DNA of 64,000 bases from an uncultured Phycisphaerales bacterium (GTDB taxonomy: Bacteria > Planctomycetota > Phycisphaerae > Tepidisphaerales > Tepidisphaeraceae), in the NCBI GenBank assembly GCA_903871935.1, contig CAIQIQ010000111.1, positions 1 through 64,000 on the forward strand. Reading direction: 5' to 3'. The notes beneath the pieces were generated by a model, which worked only from the letters and a program-made list of their open reading frames with translations, searched no databases and was not told the origin of the DNA. A program made the translations under genes and the position numbers. Positions 37,283 to 45,541 of this stretch are shown here, piece by piece (the stretch's first letter is position 1; each line of letters opens with the position of its first letter).

Positions 37283-37600
37283 GGTAGAGGAACGTGTTTC
37301 TTCTCAGTCGAATACCCATACTCCTGCCAGATAAGTAGGAAATGCCACCCGAACTGCGCACACGATCTTGAGCGCCTTTGTCGCAATCGGTCGCGCGGAT
37401 TACCGAATGCCGCCAACTATGCACACGAACCTGAGCACCTTTCCCACTTCCTCCGTGCCTACATTCCGGACTTATCCACAATCCCATCGAACTTGATCAT
37501 TTCTTCCTGCGATTCCGTTCTAACTCCTCGTTAACACAAAACATAGCACCATGGTGGTATCCCCTCGAACAACCTGCGCACCTGCTACTTATCCACAGCC
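37283..37600 (+). repeat. Intergenic repeat element L, copy 1
   Basis: Contains a short form of the conserved core (GGAACGTGTTTCTTCTC then TCGAATACCCAT at 37296-37322), copies of the word at 37355-37379 (TGCGCACACGATCTTGAGC) and 37420-37442 (CACACGAACCTGAGCACCTT), and two TTATCCACA sites at 37472 and 37589. The second site is preceded by GGTATCCCCTCGAACAACC and GCGCACCTG, as in copy 2 at 57668-57708. The rest of 37601-37885 holds nothing recognisable besides the gdhA leader. Confidence 0.7.
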
Positions 37601-37885
37601 GCTTTCTCGTCCTTTGCCGTCAATCCAGAATCCAGAATGCATGGATTCCACCCTCCGCTCTTCGCCTGGCCACGCCCCGCGCCAGCGCGGATCCGAGGCA
37701 CCCGCCCGCCAGGAGTCTCGCCAGCCGGGTTTGTCTTGCCTAACATGGAGTAGGAGCCTCTCGCCCGCCCGTGGCTGCTCGAGACCCCTGGAGCAAATGT
37801 GGCTATTCAACCATTACCTGGCCTCGCTTGGGAGCGTCTGCCAAGGAATGGCACCAAATCGATCTCAGTCTGAGGAGAACACAGC

Positions 37886-39295
37886 ATGAGTACGATCACA
37901 GTGCCCGAACAGAAAACCGATGCCAGTTCAGAGGCAGCCGTCGCCGCCTTCATGGAGCGCGTTGAGGCTCAGTCAGCGGGTGAGAAAGTCTTTCACCAGG
38001 CCGTCCGTGAGGCGGTGCGCTCGGTCATGCCGCTGGTGCTGACAACTCCGGCCTACCGACAGGCCAGGATTCTGGAGCGCATGGTCGTACCCGATCGCGT
38101 GATCATCTTTCGCGTGACATGGGTCGATGACAAAGGGCAGGTCCAGGTGAACCGCGGCTATCGCGTGCAGATGAACGGCGCGATCGGACCTTACAAGGGT
38201 GGGCTGCGCTTCCACCCCTCGGTGAACATTGGCATCTTGAAATTCCTGGCGTTCGAGCAAACGCTCAAGAACAGCCTCACAACGCTCCCCATGGGCGGTG
38301 CCAAGGGCGGCTCCGATTTCGATCCGCATAGCAGGACCGATGGCGAGATCATGCGCTTCTGCCATGCGTTTATGAATGAGTTGTACAGCTACATCGGTCC
38401 CGATATCGATGTCCCGGCCGGCGATATGGGCGTTGGCGGCCGCGAGATCGGCTTCCTCTTCGGCCAGTATCGTAAGCTCACCCACCGCTTCAACGGTGTT
38501 CTGACCGGCAAGGGCTTCAACTGGGGCGGATCCAACCTGCGGCCGGAGGCCACCGGCTACGGGGCCGTCTACTTTGCCCAGGAAATGCTCGCATCTCGTG
38601 AGCAGGAGATCGCCGGGAAGGTGGCAACTGTCTCCGGCTCCGGCAATGTAGCCCAATACACCGTCGAAAAGCTCAACGCGCTGGGTGCAAAGTCCGTCAC
38701 GCTCTCAGACTCCGAGGGCACGATCGTCGATATGGACGGCATCAATTCCGACAAGCTGGCGTGGGTGATGCAGCTCAAGAACGTCCGCCGTGGCCGCATT
38801 CGCGAATACGCTGAACACTTCAAGGGTGCAAAGTTCCTCCCCGGCAAACGCCCCTGGGATGTGCCTTGCGACCTGGCATTCCCCAGCGCCACGCAAAACG
38901 AACTCGATGCTGTGGATGCCAGCAACCTGGTGAAGAATGGTTGCACGTGTGTCAGCGAGGGCGCCAATATGCCTTCGACTCCCGAAGCCGTTGAAGTCTT
39001 CCTCGAGCACCACATCCTTTACGGGCCAGGCAAGGCCGCCAACGCCGGCGGCGTGGCAGTCTCGGGTCTGGAGATGAGCCAGAACGCCACCTGCCTGCAG
39101 CGCACGCGCGAGGATGTCGATGCGCAACTTCGCCGCATCATGAAGTCGATCCATGCCAACTGCGTCCGCTACGGCAGCATTGAGGGCGAAACCGGGAACG
39201 GCAAGCCCGGCCGGTTTGTCAACTACCTCCGGGGGGCGAACATCGCCGGCTTCATCAAAGTTGCCGATGCAATGGTTCAACAGGGTGTGCTGTAG
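37886..39295 (+). CDS. gdhA: Glutamate dehydrogenase, NADP-type
   Basis: A 469-residue enzyme that interconverts 2-oxoglutarate plus ammonia and glutamate. Signatures: YKGGLRFHPSVN near residue 93, TLPMGGAKGGSDFDP near 132-146 with the catalytic Lys, the substrate Asp in VPAGDMGVGGREIG near 174, and the nucleotide fold GKVATVSGSGNVAQYTVEKL near 245 with a GSGNVA motif. Length is typical of the hexameric bacterial NADP enzymes. GAGGAG lies eight bases before the ATG. A strong hairpin at 39318-39347 ends the unit. A long repeat-rich region precedes it. Confidence 0.95.
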   Translation: MSTITVPEQKTDASSEAAVAAFMERVEAQSAGEKVFHQAVREAVRSVMPLVLTTPAYRQARILERMVVPDRVIIFRVTWVDDKGQVQVNRGYRVQMNGAIGPYKGGLRFHPSVNIGILKFLAFEQTLKNSLTTLPMGGAKGGSDFDPHSRTDGEIMRFCHAFMNELYSYIGPDIDVPAGDMGVGGREIGFLFGQYRKLTHRFNGVLTGKGFNWGGSNLRPEATGYGAVYFAQEMLASREQEIAGKVATVSGSGNVAQYTVEKLNALGAKSVTLSDSEGTIVDMDGINSDKLAWVMQLKNVRRGRIREYAEHFKGAKFLPGKRPWDVPCDLAFPSATQNELDAVDASNLVKNGCTCVSEGANMPSTPEAVEVFLEHHILYGPGKAANAGGVAVSGLEMSQNATCLQRTREDVDAQLRRIMKSIHANCVRYGSIEGETGNGKPGRFVNYLRGANIAGFIKVADAMVQQGVL

Positions 39296-39317
39296 CTAAG
39301 AATATGGAAAGTAACCT

Positions 39318-39347
39318 GAGGGTGAGCGGAAGTTTCCGCTCACCCTC
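39318..39347 (+). terminator. Hairpin terminator after gdhA
   Basis: GAGGGTGAGCGGAA and TTCCGCTCACCCTC form a perfect 14-bp stem with a two-base spacer, 23 bases after the gdhA stop. A T-run is lacking, and the hairpin could serve the convergent pseudopilin gene too. Confidence 0.65.
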
Positions 39348-39403
39348 TGTTCGTATCTGATGCCATCGGTCGAGGCCCACGGCATTACGTTGCGGTTCAG
39401 GGC

Positions 39404-40261
39404 TCAGTTCCACTTGAACAGGCTGTTGTCCTTGGGGCCGAACCACCCCAGGAGGTACTGATCGTACCGGACGCCCATGGGATTGTTGATCGAGTCCGCA
39501 GCATCCCATGTCCAATCCATGACTTCCGATGTCACGTGCATGTCCAGCCAGCACACGTTGGCATGCCTGCTATGACGGAAGTGGATAGAGGGCGCGGCCG
39601 CCCAATCGCCGGGGAAATACGGAGCCTCGCAGAACGAATACTCGATCAGGGTCTGTGAATCGTATACGTCGAAGTATGCGGTATCGGTCAGCAGCACCTT
39701 GTTGCTGGCATCCCGGATCTGGGTGCCTTTCATCGGTGTGCGGTATTCCTGTTCGGTGAAACTGTTCCGATAGGCGATCGTCGAACCCATGTGCATCATG
39801 TTGTAGCCATAGCCGCCGCAGCCTGCCTCGAAGCCGCCGGGTTGTATGTCGTACGTGGCCAGCGCCGGGCACTGCTTGATGCGATCGGTCTGCAGGTACT
39901 TCAGCAGCGGCGAGGGTTCGCGGTTGAAATCAAACGGCTGATCGAGAGCCGGGCGCGAACCGTGCCAGCGGTAGAGATCGGTACCGCCCCAGTACTGCTC
40001 CGGCGCCGCCTGCGGCAGGTAACCTTGATTGTCGTTGCTGTACATAAGAATCCCGGTGGCAAGCTGACGCAGATTACTCATGCACTGGACTGACGCCGCT
40101 GCCCGCCGGGCGGCGGAGAGTGCCGGAAGGAGCAGCCCAATCAGAACCGCGATGATGCCGATAACGACGAGCAGCTCCACCAGGGTAAACGCGGACGCTG
40201 GTTTGCGTGATGCCCGGGAACTCTCGTGCAAGGGAAGCGCAGACGAAGCGCGCAACAACAT
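39404..40261 (-). CDS. Pseudopilin-like protein under a cobalamin riboswitch
   Basis: About 285 residues from the ATG at 40261, six bases after AAGGAG. The prepilin signature [19 protein letters not shown] follows a 29-residue basic head. The distal part has [15 protein letters not shown], a variant of the H-x-DG motif (D-M rather than D-G). A longer frame begins at 40462 but runs through the leader hairpins. Upstream on the same strand lie a terminator-like hairpin and a cobalamin riboswitch, so expression should respond to B12. It is the only gene in its unit, converging on gdhA. Confidence 0.8.
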   Translation of the reverse strand: MLLRASSALPLHESSRASRKPASAFTLVELLVVIGIIAVLIGLLLPALSAARRAAASVQCMSNLRQLATGILMYSNDNQGYLPQAAPEQYWGGTDLYRWHGSRPALDQPFDFNREPSPLLKYLQTDRIKQCPALATYDIQPGGFEAGCGGYGYNMMHMGSTIAYRNSFTEQEYRTPMKGTQIRDASNKVLLTDTAYFDVYDSQTLIEYSFCEAPYFPGDWAAAPSIHFRHSRHANVCWLDMHVTSEVMDWTWDAADSINNPMGVRYDQYLLGWFGPKDNSLFKWN

Positions 40262-40295
40262 GAAGGACTCCTTCGGCCAAGTCGCGTGGCCGAAC

Positions 40296-40358
40296 AAAAA
40301 GCCCCGGCTTCGCGAGCGCCCGCAACGCAGCTTGTACGGGCACAGGTGGAACCGGGGC
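40296..40358 (-). terminator. Terminator-like hairpin between riboswitch and pseudopilin gene
   Basis: On the minus strand GCCCCGGTT and AAGCCGGGGC enclose a smaller stem (GCCCG/CGGGC) and are followed directly by TTTTTG. The hairpin ends about 35 bases before the start codon, the usual site of a riboswitch-controlled terminator. Confidence 0.55.
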
Positions 40359-40493
40359 AACTTCAGTTTCGTGTTGCGCAATCCGCATGCCGTGGTGATG
40401 CAATGCAGATCGTATGGCCCGGCCGTCCTGAGTATCGCGAAGACGGTACCGAAATACGGCACAGGCGAACAGTTTCGCCCGCACCATCGCTTG

Positions 40494-40757
40494 AAGGCAG
40501 GTCTTCTGGCTCGGGATTGAGCTTTATCGAGCCGGCGATCCCTGATCTGGCCGATTCGACTCTCCGGGGCCTTCCCATCCTGATCACAGGACAGTGGCGA
40601 CCGGACTTCTGCGGGGTTGCCATCGCTGGCAGACCCGTATCCCTTACAGCGGCGCGTCCGCGGCGGGTTTTCACCGCACTTCCCATTGCCTTGCCCGTGA
40701 ACACATCACCGGCTAAGGCAGGCGTACTGCCACCTTCAGCGTCAGGGAGAGAAGGTT
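40494..40757 (-). ncRNA. Cobalamin (B12) riboswitch
   Basis: Read on the minus strand, the conserved 3' B12 box AGCCAGAAGACCTGCC is at 40496-40511. Upstream in the right order are GGGAAGTGCGGTGAAAACC near 40684-40666, a GCCGCTGTAA segment, and CGCCACTGT near 40600-40591. These are the core elements of the adenosylcobalamin-binding aptamer. The length, about 260 bases, is within the normal range for aptamers with enlarged peripheral arms. It sits divergently from rex and upstream of the pseudopilin gene at 39404-40261. Confidence 0.9.
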
Positions 40758-40852
40758 ACCATATGGTCGGCCCGATGCAATTGTGCCTCATTCCGATTTG
40801 TTTCTTGACCCGCGGCATCCACTCACAATAATCGGTAGACTGCAAATCAAAG

Positions 40853-41506
40853 ATGGCAGTGGAAACACCCAGACCAGCGTTCGTTCCAAATCCCGCGGTG
40901 CGGCGGCTGAGCTATTACCTGCGCCAGTTGGAGAGCTACCAGAAGAAGGGTCGGCGCACGGTTTCTTCAAAGCAGTTGGGCGTGGCCCTTGGTTATACCG
41001 ATGCCCAGGTGCGCAAGGACCTCGCGTATTTCGGGCAGTTTGGCCATCCGGGCATCGGCTATAAGGTGGATGAACTCTCATCGCATATCCGCCAGATTAT
41101 CGGTACGGATAAGACATGGGGTACGATCCTGGTGGGCGCGGGCAACCTCGGCCGGGCACTGCTGGCGTATGCCGGCTTCGAGTCCAAGGGGTTCCGGATT
41201 GTCGCGGTGTTCGACAGTGATGAGCGGAAGATTGGCCAGAGCTACGGGTCGCACCATATCCGGCCGACCAGCGATATTCGCCTGTATGTGCAGGAGCATC
41301 GGGCGCGCCTGGCGATCCTGGCAGTGCCGGCCGACGTCGCCCAGGATGTCGCTGATGATCTGGTGAATGCCGGCATCCAGGGGATTCTGAATTTTGCACC
41401 GGTGGCGTTGGTGGTGCCGCCCTATGTCGCTTTGAGTTCCGTGGATGTCGCCATCCAGCTTGAGCAGTTGGCCTTCCACCTGCACAGCGCTCGCAAGAAA
41501 GCGTAG
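40853..41506 (+). CDS. rex: Redox-sensing transcriptional repressor Rex
   Basis: A 217-residue repressor that binds DNA when NADH/NAD+ is low and lets go when NADH rises. Winged-helix segment: AVRRLSYYLRQLESYQKKG through SSKQLGVALGYTDAQVRKDLAYFGQFG, the family hallmark. The NADH-binding Rossmann domain has LVGAGNLGRALLAYAGF near residue 92 and VAVFDSDERKIG. Length is standard. It is followed after 9 bp by a CYTH protein. No Rex operator was identified in the window. Confidence 0.95.
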   Translation: MAVETPRPAFVPNPAVRRLSYYLRQLESYQKKGRRTVSSKQLGVALGYTDAQVRKDLAYFGQFGHPGIGYKVDELSSHIRQIIGTDKTWGTILVGAGNLGRALLAYAGFESKGFRIVAVFDSDERKIGQSYGSHHIRPTSDIRLYVQEHRARLAILAVPADVAQDVADDLVNAGIQGILNFAPVALVVPPYVALSSVDVAIQLEQLAFHLHSARKKA

Positions 41507-41515
41507 GGTCGACGG

Positions 41516-42079
41516 ATGCCGCTGGAGACCGAGATCAAGCTGCGCATCAGCGATCATGCCATGATGGTCCAGCGGCTCAGGGGAGCCGGGGCGAAGTTCA
41601 TCCGCCGGGAACTGGAGATCAACACCTTTCTGGATACACCCGATGCCGCGCTGCGGCGTGGCGGGGCGGGCTTGCGCGTGCGCCTGGCCCGCGATCTGGA
41701 CGCCGGGACCCAGCGCATCATCATCACCCACAAGGGGCCAAGACAGGCCGGGGCAATGAAGATCCGGCCGGAGACCGAAGCGGCGGTCAGCTCATACGAG
41801 GATGCCGTGGCGCTGCTTGGGGCGCTGGGCTATGAGGTCACGCTGTCGTTCGAGAAGCGCCGCGAGACTTGGGAACTGGGCGCCTGCGAAGTTGTCCTGG
41901 ACGAGTTGCCGGAGACCCTGGGCAGGTACGTCGAGATCGAAGGGGAGGATGAGCGCGCCGTGCAGGCCGTGCGGGGGCAGTTGCAGCTCAACGATGCGAT
42001 CGTGGAGAGCGAGGGCTACGCGGTGCTGGTGGCTGAGTATCTGCAGCAGAGCGGCCGGACGAAACTGGTCTTCGTGTAA
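41516..42079 (+). CDS. CYTH-domain protein (class IV adenylate cyclase/ThTPase type)
   Basis: A 187-residue protein starting with the ExExK motif (LETEIKLRI), which binds metal and the triphosphate tail in CYTH enzymes. Basic and acidic strand residues (RVRLARD, IIITHKGPRQ, KIRPETEAAV, SFEKRRETWEL, VVLDELPETLGRYVEIEGED) complete the tunnel. The family includes CyaB-type adenylate cyclases, thiamine triphosphatases and inorganic triphosphatases; I cannot tell which. Likely co-transcribed with rex. Confidence 0.85.
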   Translation: MPLETEIKLRISDHAMMVQRLRGAGAKFIRRELEINTFLDTPDAALRRGGAGLRVRLARDLDAGTQRIIITHKGPRQAGAMKIRPETEAAVSSYEDAVALLGALGYEVTLSFEKRRETWELGACEVVLDELPETLGRYVEIEGEDERAVQAVRGQLQLNDAIVESEGYAVLVAEYLQQSGRTKLVFV

Positions 42080-42099
42080 GACGGCTTCGGCAATCCGCT

Positions 42100-42963
42100 C
42101 TACTTCGTCTCCGCTTTCACTTCCGCGACAAATGCCTCATGCAGCGCCCGCGTGATGGGTCCGCATTTGCCCGAGTCGACCGTCGTTCCATCCCACTCGC
42201 GTACCCAGTTCAGCTCACGTGTGGTGGAAGAGATGAACACCTCATCGCAGGCGATCGCCTCATCGCGGCCGACGGCTTTCTCTTCCACCGGGATTCCCAG
42301 CTTCTTCGCCAGTTTCAGAATGACCAGGCGGGTGATTCCCGGCAGAACCTTTGGCCCCGCCGGGCTGGTGAGCACCTTGCCGCCGCGAACACAGAAGATG
42401 TTCGATGCCGAACACTCGGTCACCTTCCCCTCGTGGATGAAGACGGCCTCATCGTGGCCGGTCGAGAGGGCATGGTTCTTCGCCAGCACGTTGGGCAGCA
42501 GCGCCAGGCTCTTGATCCAGCACTTGTGCCAGCGGTCATCGACGGCCGAGAGCAGGCGGCATCCCTCACCCCTTCCGGGCTTCCAGGGCTCGGGCAGCGG
42601 CCGGGCATAGAAGAAAAGCGTCGGCCGCGATTTCTCCGGGAATGCATGCGCCCGCGGCGCTTCGCCGCGGGTGAGCTGCAGGTAGACCATTCCTTCCTTG
42701 ATGCCCGTATCGGTGATGAGCTGGCGCACATCGCGAGCCAGGTCCTCGATGTCGGCCGGCACGATGAGCTGGATCGCCTGTGCCGAGCGAACCAGTCGCT
42801 GCAGATGCTCGGCCAGAGTGAACGTCTTTCCGCGATAGAAGCGCACGACCTCATAGATGCCATCGGCGAAGTTGAAGCCGCGGTCTTCCAGCCCCACTTT
42901 AGCTTGTGAGAGCGGCATCACCTTGCCATTGAACCATACCAACTCATCCGTGACAGGTTTCAT
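42100..42963 (-). CDS. Class IV aminotransferase, D-amino-acid transaminase-like
   Basis: A 287-residue PLP enzyme of fold type IV. GLEDRGFNFADGIYEVVR near residue 24 is the N-terminal signature, the catalytic Lys is in KCWIKSLALLPNVLAK near 150, and ECSASNIFCVRGGKVLTSP near 185 holds the conserved E and SN. The IKSLALLPNVLAK sequence resembles D-alanine transaminase more than branched-chain transaminase. The enzyme would supply D-amino acids such as D-Glu. Its upstream region contains repeat element L, copy 3. Confidence 0.85.
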   Translation of the reverse strand: MKPVTDELVWFNGKVMPLSQAKVGLEDRGFNFADGIYEVVRFYRGKTFTLAEHLQRLVRSAQAIQLIVPADIEDLARDVRQLITDTGIKEGMVYLQLTRGEAPRAHAFPEKSRPTLFFYARPLPEPWKPGRGEGCRLLSAVDDRWHKCWIKSLALLPNVLAKNHALSTGHDEAVFIHEGKVTECSASNIFCVRGGKVLTSPAGPKVLPGITRLVILKLAKKLGIPVEEKAVGRDEAIACDEVFISSTTRELNWVREWDGTTVDSGKCGPITRALHEAFVAEVKAETK

Positions 42964-42997
42964 CCCAGCATTGAACCACTTTCAGCCGCCAGAACAA

Positions 42998-43098
42998 GAG
43001 GGGAGGGTGTGAGGGGGAGAGTGGGAGAGGGCGGGAGAGCGAGAGGAGGGGAGGGGGAGATGCGGGGACGCGGCGACACGGGGACGCGGAGATCGAAA
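42998..43098. repeat. Purine-rich low-complexity tract
   Basis: About 100 bases of GGGAG/GAGGGG/GGGGACGCGG words, nearly pure G and A on the plus strand for the first 60 bases. The runs of three to five G could form G-quadruplexes. It lies just upstream of the aminotransferase gene start at 42963. Confidence 0.6.
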
Positions 43099-43257
43099 AG
43101 CGCAGGGGCGCGAATGATCTTTTCCGGTGTAAGGTGTTGTGGGGCAAGTGGTTAGCGATTTGGCTGGGGAGGAGGTGCGCATGGTTCCTTTTGGTCATTG
43201 GTCCTTCGTTGCCGGTCATTCGTCCTGAACCTGTACTGAGGGCGAGCGACCCATTTG

Positions 43258-43455
43258 AAAAGATGCTCAGGTTCGCGTACGCAGTCGGCGGCGGTGTGTT
43301 ACGCTGCTTACCGTCTTTGGCAAAGATGCTCAGGTTGGTGTGCGCATCTCGGCGATCATTGCCTACTCGTCCGGTAGGAAAAGTCGTATTCGGTTGTGAA
43401 ATAGCGTGGCCGGGGTACGGCCGGGAGAGTGAAAAACATCCCTCCATAAGGGTCG
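43258..43455 (-). repeat. Intergenic repeat element L, copy 3 (minus orientation)
   Basis: Two copies of AAAGATGCTCAGGTT start at 43258 and 43322, 64 bp apart; their complement is the AACCTGAGCATCTT word of the other L loci. At 43386-43454 the minus strand reads ACCCTTATGGAGGG, then GTTTTTCACTCTCCCGGCCG, then TATTTCACAACCGAATAC, matching the core at 57210-57283. The element points toward the aminotransferase gene. The remainder, 43456-43735, shows no gene. Confidence 0.7.
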
Positions 43456-43735
43456 ATTTGGAGGGGGCGATTTTGGAAGATGAGGATTGGCAATGGTTTG
43501 CGCGCGTCAGGAATTCCGACCCGATTTTGGAGAGGATGGGGAATCTGGGTAAGAGTGATCGAGATAAATGTGCGGTGGCCCTGATACCTATTAGGGCGAG
43601 GGCGAGCGTTATTTAACGGACGCGGATCGCGCGCATCTCGGCCGGCGGGCTGAGAAGCGCTCCCTGCGAGGGTGGAACTGGCGTGGCGTGGGGTGGGTGG
43701 GGAGGTGATGATAGACCGCCATGGTTGTCTGACCG

Positions 43736-44311
43736 ATGAAACGCCACATCTCCAATATCCTCTCACTGCTTTCGCTGCTGTTGTGCCTCAGCATCATCGT
43801 CCTCTGGTATCGAAGCTATGGCGGGTATGACACGCCTGTTCATTGGAACCTTGGTGGGAGCCCGCCGAACAGAGGGACCGATCACCAGTTGGTCTCCTCT
43901 GATGGCCGAATGATCTATCGTGTGTCGTGGAACTCGCCGAGGTTTACGCGTGCATCGCTTGCGGCGCCGCCGACGATCCTTACTCGTCTGGGATTCGCCT
44001 CCCAACTCACCCAATCTTCAAACCTCGGCAACCAGTTTCCTGGCGAGCCGGTGACGGTGTATGTGCACAAGTCATACCTGTCCCCGCATTGGTTCTGGTC
44101 TGCCTGCTTCGCGATTGCACCCGCCTGCTGGCTGGTCGCTGTCTCGCGCAGAGGGAGGCAGCGGGGCTTGGGTATGTGCGGCAAGTGTGGCTACGACCTG
44201 CGGGCCAGCAAGGAACGTTGCCCGGAATGTGGGACACCCATTCCCGTTCAACCGGCAGGCGAGCCAAGGCAGGCATATCGGAAAACGATCGGAAAACAGG
44301 CGATCGGATAA
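43736..44311 (+). CDS. Membrane protein with C-terminal zinc ribbon
   Basis: A 191-residue protein: N-terminal membrane helix (ILSLLSLLLCLSIIVLWY), a soluble middle part, a second helix (WFWSACFAIAPACWLVAV) and a C-terminal ribbon MCGKCGYDLRASKERCPECGTPIP with four Cys in CxxC...CxxC. This architecture is typical of Planctomycetota; its role is unknown. A related fragment occurs at 45158-45421 and the ribbon also begins the gene at 16273-17160. Confidence 0.75.
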   Translation: MKRHISNILSLLSLLLCLSIIVLWYRSYGGYDTPVHWNLGGSPPNRGTDHQLVSSDGRMIYRVSWNSPRFTRASLAAPPTILTRLGFASQLTQSSNLGNQFPGEPVTVYVHKSYLSPHWFWSACFAIAPACWLVAVSRRGRQRGLGMCGKCGYDLRASKERCPECGTPIPVQPAGEPRQAYRKTIGKQAIG

Positions 44312-44630
44312 CAGGACGGAGTTCGAACGCTGCTTCGCCGGGAGTGACGGTCTTCGTCTGGGGGCTGACCCCGCAGTTGATAGCGTGGTAGATCAACCCA
44401 CCGGGCGCCTTCCTTGCCGCAGGGCACATGGCGATCAAGTTACATCGCGCATGTGCCGATCAATCATTACCAGTGATCGAATCGCGTCCTGTTCTCCGGT
44501 CCGCGCCCAGAGGCCGGTGCATCTGTATGCGACGTATCGTGGCTGAGGTCGGTACAGCGGGTGCTCGCCGTTCTGTCTGGTCCGCGAACATCGCGAACCA
44601 GCGAATTCATTGACACGTAGTAACGCGATC
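44312..44630. other. Intergenic stretch with a short repeat
   Basis: No gene is visible. It holds the first copy of a 26-bp sequence (44476-44501, beginning ATCGAATCGCGTCCTG) that recurs at 45493-45518 with one mismatch. Confidence 0.6.
44476..44501. repeat. 26-bp dispersed repeat, copy 1
   Basis: ATCGAATCGCGTCCTG followed by TTCTCCGGTC. Differs from 45493-45518 at one position. Each copy lies downstream of a zinc-ribbon reading frame. Confidence 0.7.
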
Positions 44631-44843
44631 ATGTCTCAGTGCAAACCAATTCAACTCAGCACGTCTGGCGACAAGGCTGCCGAAGTTAAGGTGTGTCCGA
44701 AATGCGGCAAGACCCACATTGTTGTATGGTCAGCATTCAACGGGGAGTTCTACGCGGTCTGCCAGGGATGTCATATAGAGACGCCCACCGCCCCGAGCAA
44801 AGAGGAAGCACTCAAGCTTTGGGATCAGGGCGTATTTGAGTAA
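44631..44843 (+). CDS. Lar-like small zinc-finger protein
   Basis: A 70-residue protein with VKVCPKCGKTHIVVW and FYAVCQGCHIETPTAPS followed by KEEALKLWDQG. The CPxCG ... VxCxxC ... EA...LW layout matches the restriction-alleviation protein Lar family, usually found on phages, where it modulates type I restriction. No phage genes are adjacent. The ATG at 44631 is preferred over an upstream TTG. The domain is short, so the family call is tentative. Confidence 0.6.
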   Translation: MSQCKPIQLSTSGDKAAEVKVCPKCGKTHIVVWSAFNGEFYAVCQGCHIETPTAPSKEEALKLWDQGVFE

Positions 44844-45014
44844 GGCTACATCTATTTCGTGCCTTCAGTCGTGGTTATGGCATGCCGCCTGTCGGTGAGT
44901 CCATACGTTCCCGTCCGTGGCATGGTCTGTGACCGACGTATCGCCTGACGTTTCTGACGCGCCATGGGATCACGCTAACGCCTTCCGCTTCCGGCATCCA
45001 GCCAGGAACGAAGC
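44844..45014. other. Short intergenic stretch
   Basis: No gene or clear signal is visible between the Lar-like gene and the small ribbon-helix-helix frame. Confidence 0.5.
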
Positions 45015-45134
45015 GTGCAGGTGAATATCCGTCTCTCGCCCGCGGAGAAAAGAGCCATAGAGGATGCAGCGCAGGCAGGCGGGTTTCGCGGCGTATCTGG
45101 TTTCCTTCGCATTCGCGGCCTGGCGGCGGCCTAA
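45015..45134 (+). CDS. Very small ribbon-helix-helix-like protein
   Basis: Thirty-nine codons from a GTG at 45015, seven bases after AGGA. The product VNIRLSPAEKRAIEDAA followed by GFRGVSGFLRIRGLA matches the beta-strand, helix, helix pattern of Arc/MobC-type DNA-binding proteins, as in antitoxins and relaxosome accessory proteins. An in-frame TAA lies just upstream, so there is no longer form. It may be the intact core or a remnant of a longer gene. Confidence 0.5.
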   Translation: MQVNIRLSPAEKRAIEDAAQAGGFRGVSGFLRIRGLAAA

Positions 45135-45157
45135 AGTGGGGATCTGGTTCCGCGAAG

Positions 45158-45421
45158 GTGTCAATAGCCTGGAAACATGCGTTGACCCTCTTTCCGGCCC
45201 ACAAAGCCTGGTGGTTCCCCTACTGGCTTCCCACGGCCCTGACGGCTCTTCCGCTACTCTGGTGCATGCACTGGGGTCTCCGGGAAAATCGACACTGGCG
45301 GCGGCAGCAACTGGGGCTGTGCTTCATGTGCGGCTACGACCTGCGGGCCAGCAACGACCGTTGCCCGGAATGTGGAACACCTTGTCCCAATCAAAAGGCG
45401 GACGAGCCAAAGCTGTCATAG
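45158..45421 (+). pseudogene. 3' fragment of a zinc-ribbon membrane protein gene
   Basis: Eighty-seven codons: a hydrophobic segment (WFPYWLPTALTALPLLWCMHW) followed by LCFMCGYDLRASNDRCPECGTPCP. It corresponds to the last 80 residues of proteins like 43736-44311 (second helix plus ribbon), but the first membrane helix and the soluble middle part are missing. The upstream sequence encodes the unrelated small frame in another phase, so it is most likely a truncated copy. Confidence 0.55.
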
Positions 45422-45492
45422 GCGGGCTTTCCCAAAGTGTGCAGAATAGAGATCACTTCCTCAACGGCGGTATGTGTTTTCCGGTGCCAGGA

Positions 45493-45518
45493 ATCGAATC
45501 GCGTCCTGTTTTCCGGTC
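45493..45518. repeat. 26-bp dispersed repeat, copy 2
   Basis: ATCGAATCGCGTCCTG followed by TTTTCCGGTC, 72 bp after the stop of the zinc-ribbon fragment and 24 bp before the 3' end of the PIN toxin gene. Confidence 0.7.
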
Positions 45519-45541
45519 TAAACAAGAGGGTCAGGTCTCGG

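Noticed and set aside
37472-37597. Chromosomal origin of replication
   Set aside because: There are only two perfect DnaA boxes, no AT-rich unwinding region, and no dnaA, dnaN or gidA nearby; the same pair recurs at 57583-57708, so it is a repeat module.
40262-40462. N-terminal extension of the pseudopilin to 40462
   Set aside because: It would translate the riboswitch leader and terminator hairpin; the ATG at 40261 has a proper ribosome-binding site and gives a normal prepilin head.
42944-43447. A 167-codon minus-strand frame upstream of the aminotransferase
   Set aside because: It runs through the purine tract and repeat element L; composition is skewed and the repeated NLSIF peptide only reflects the DNA word.
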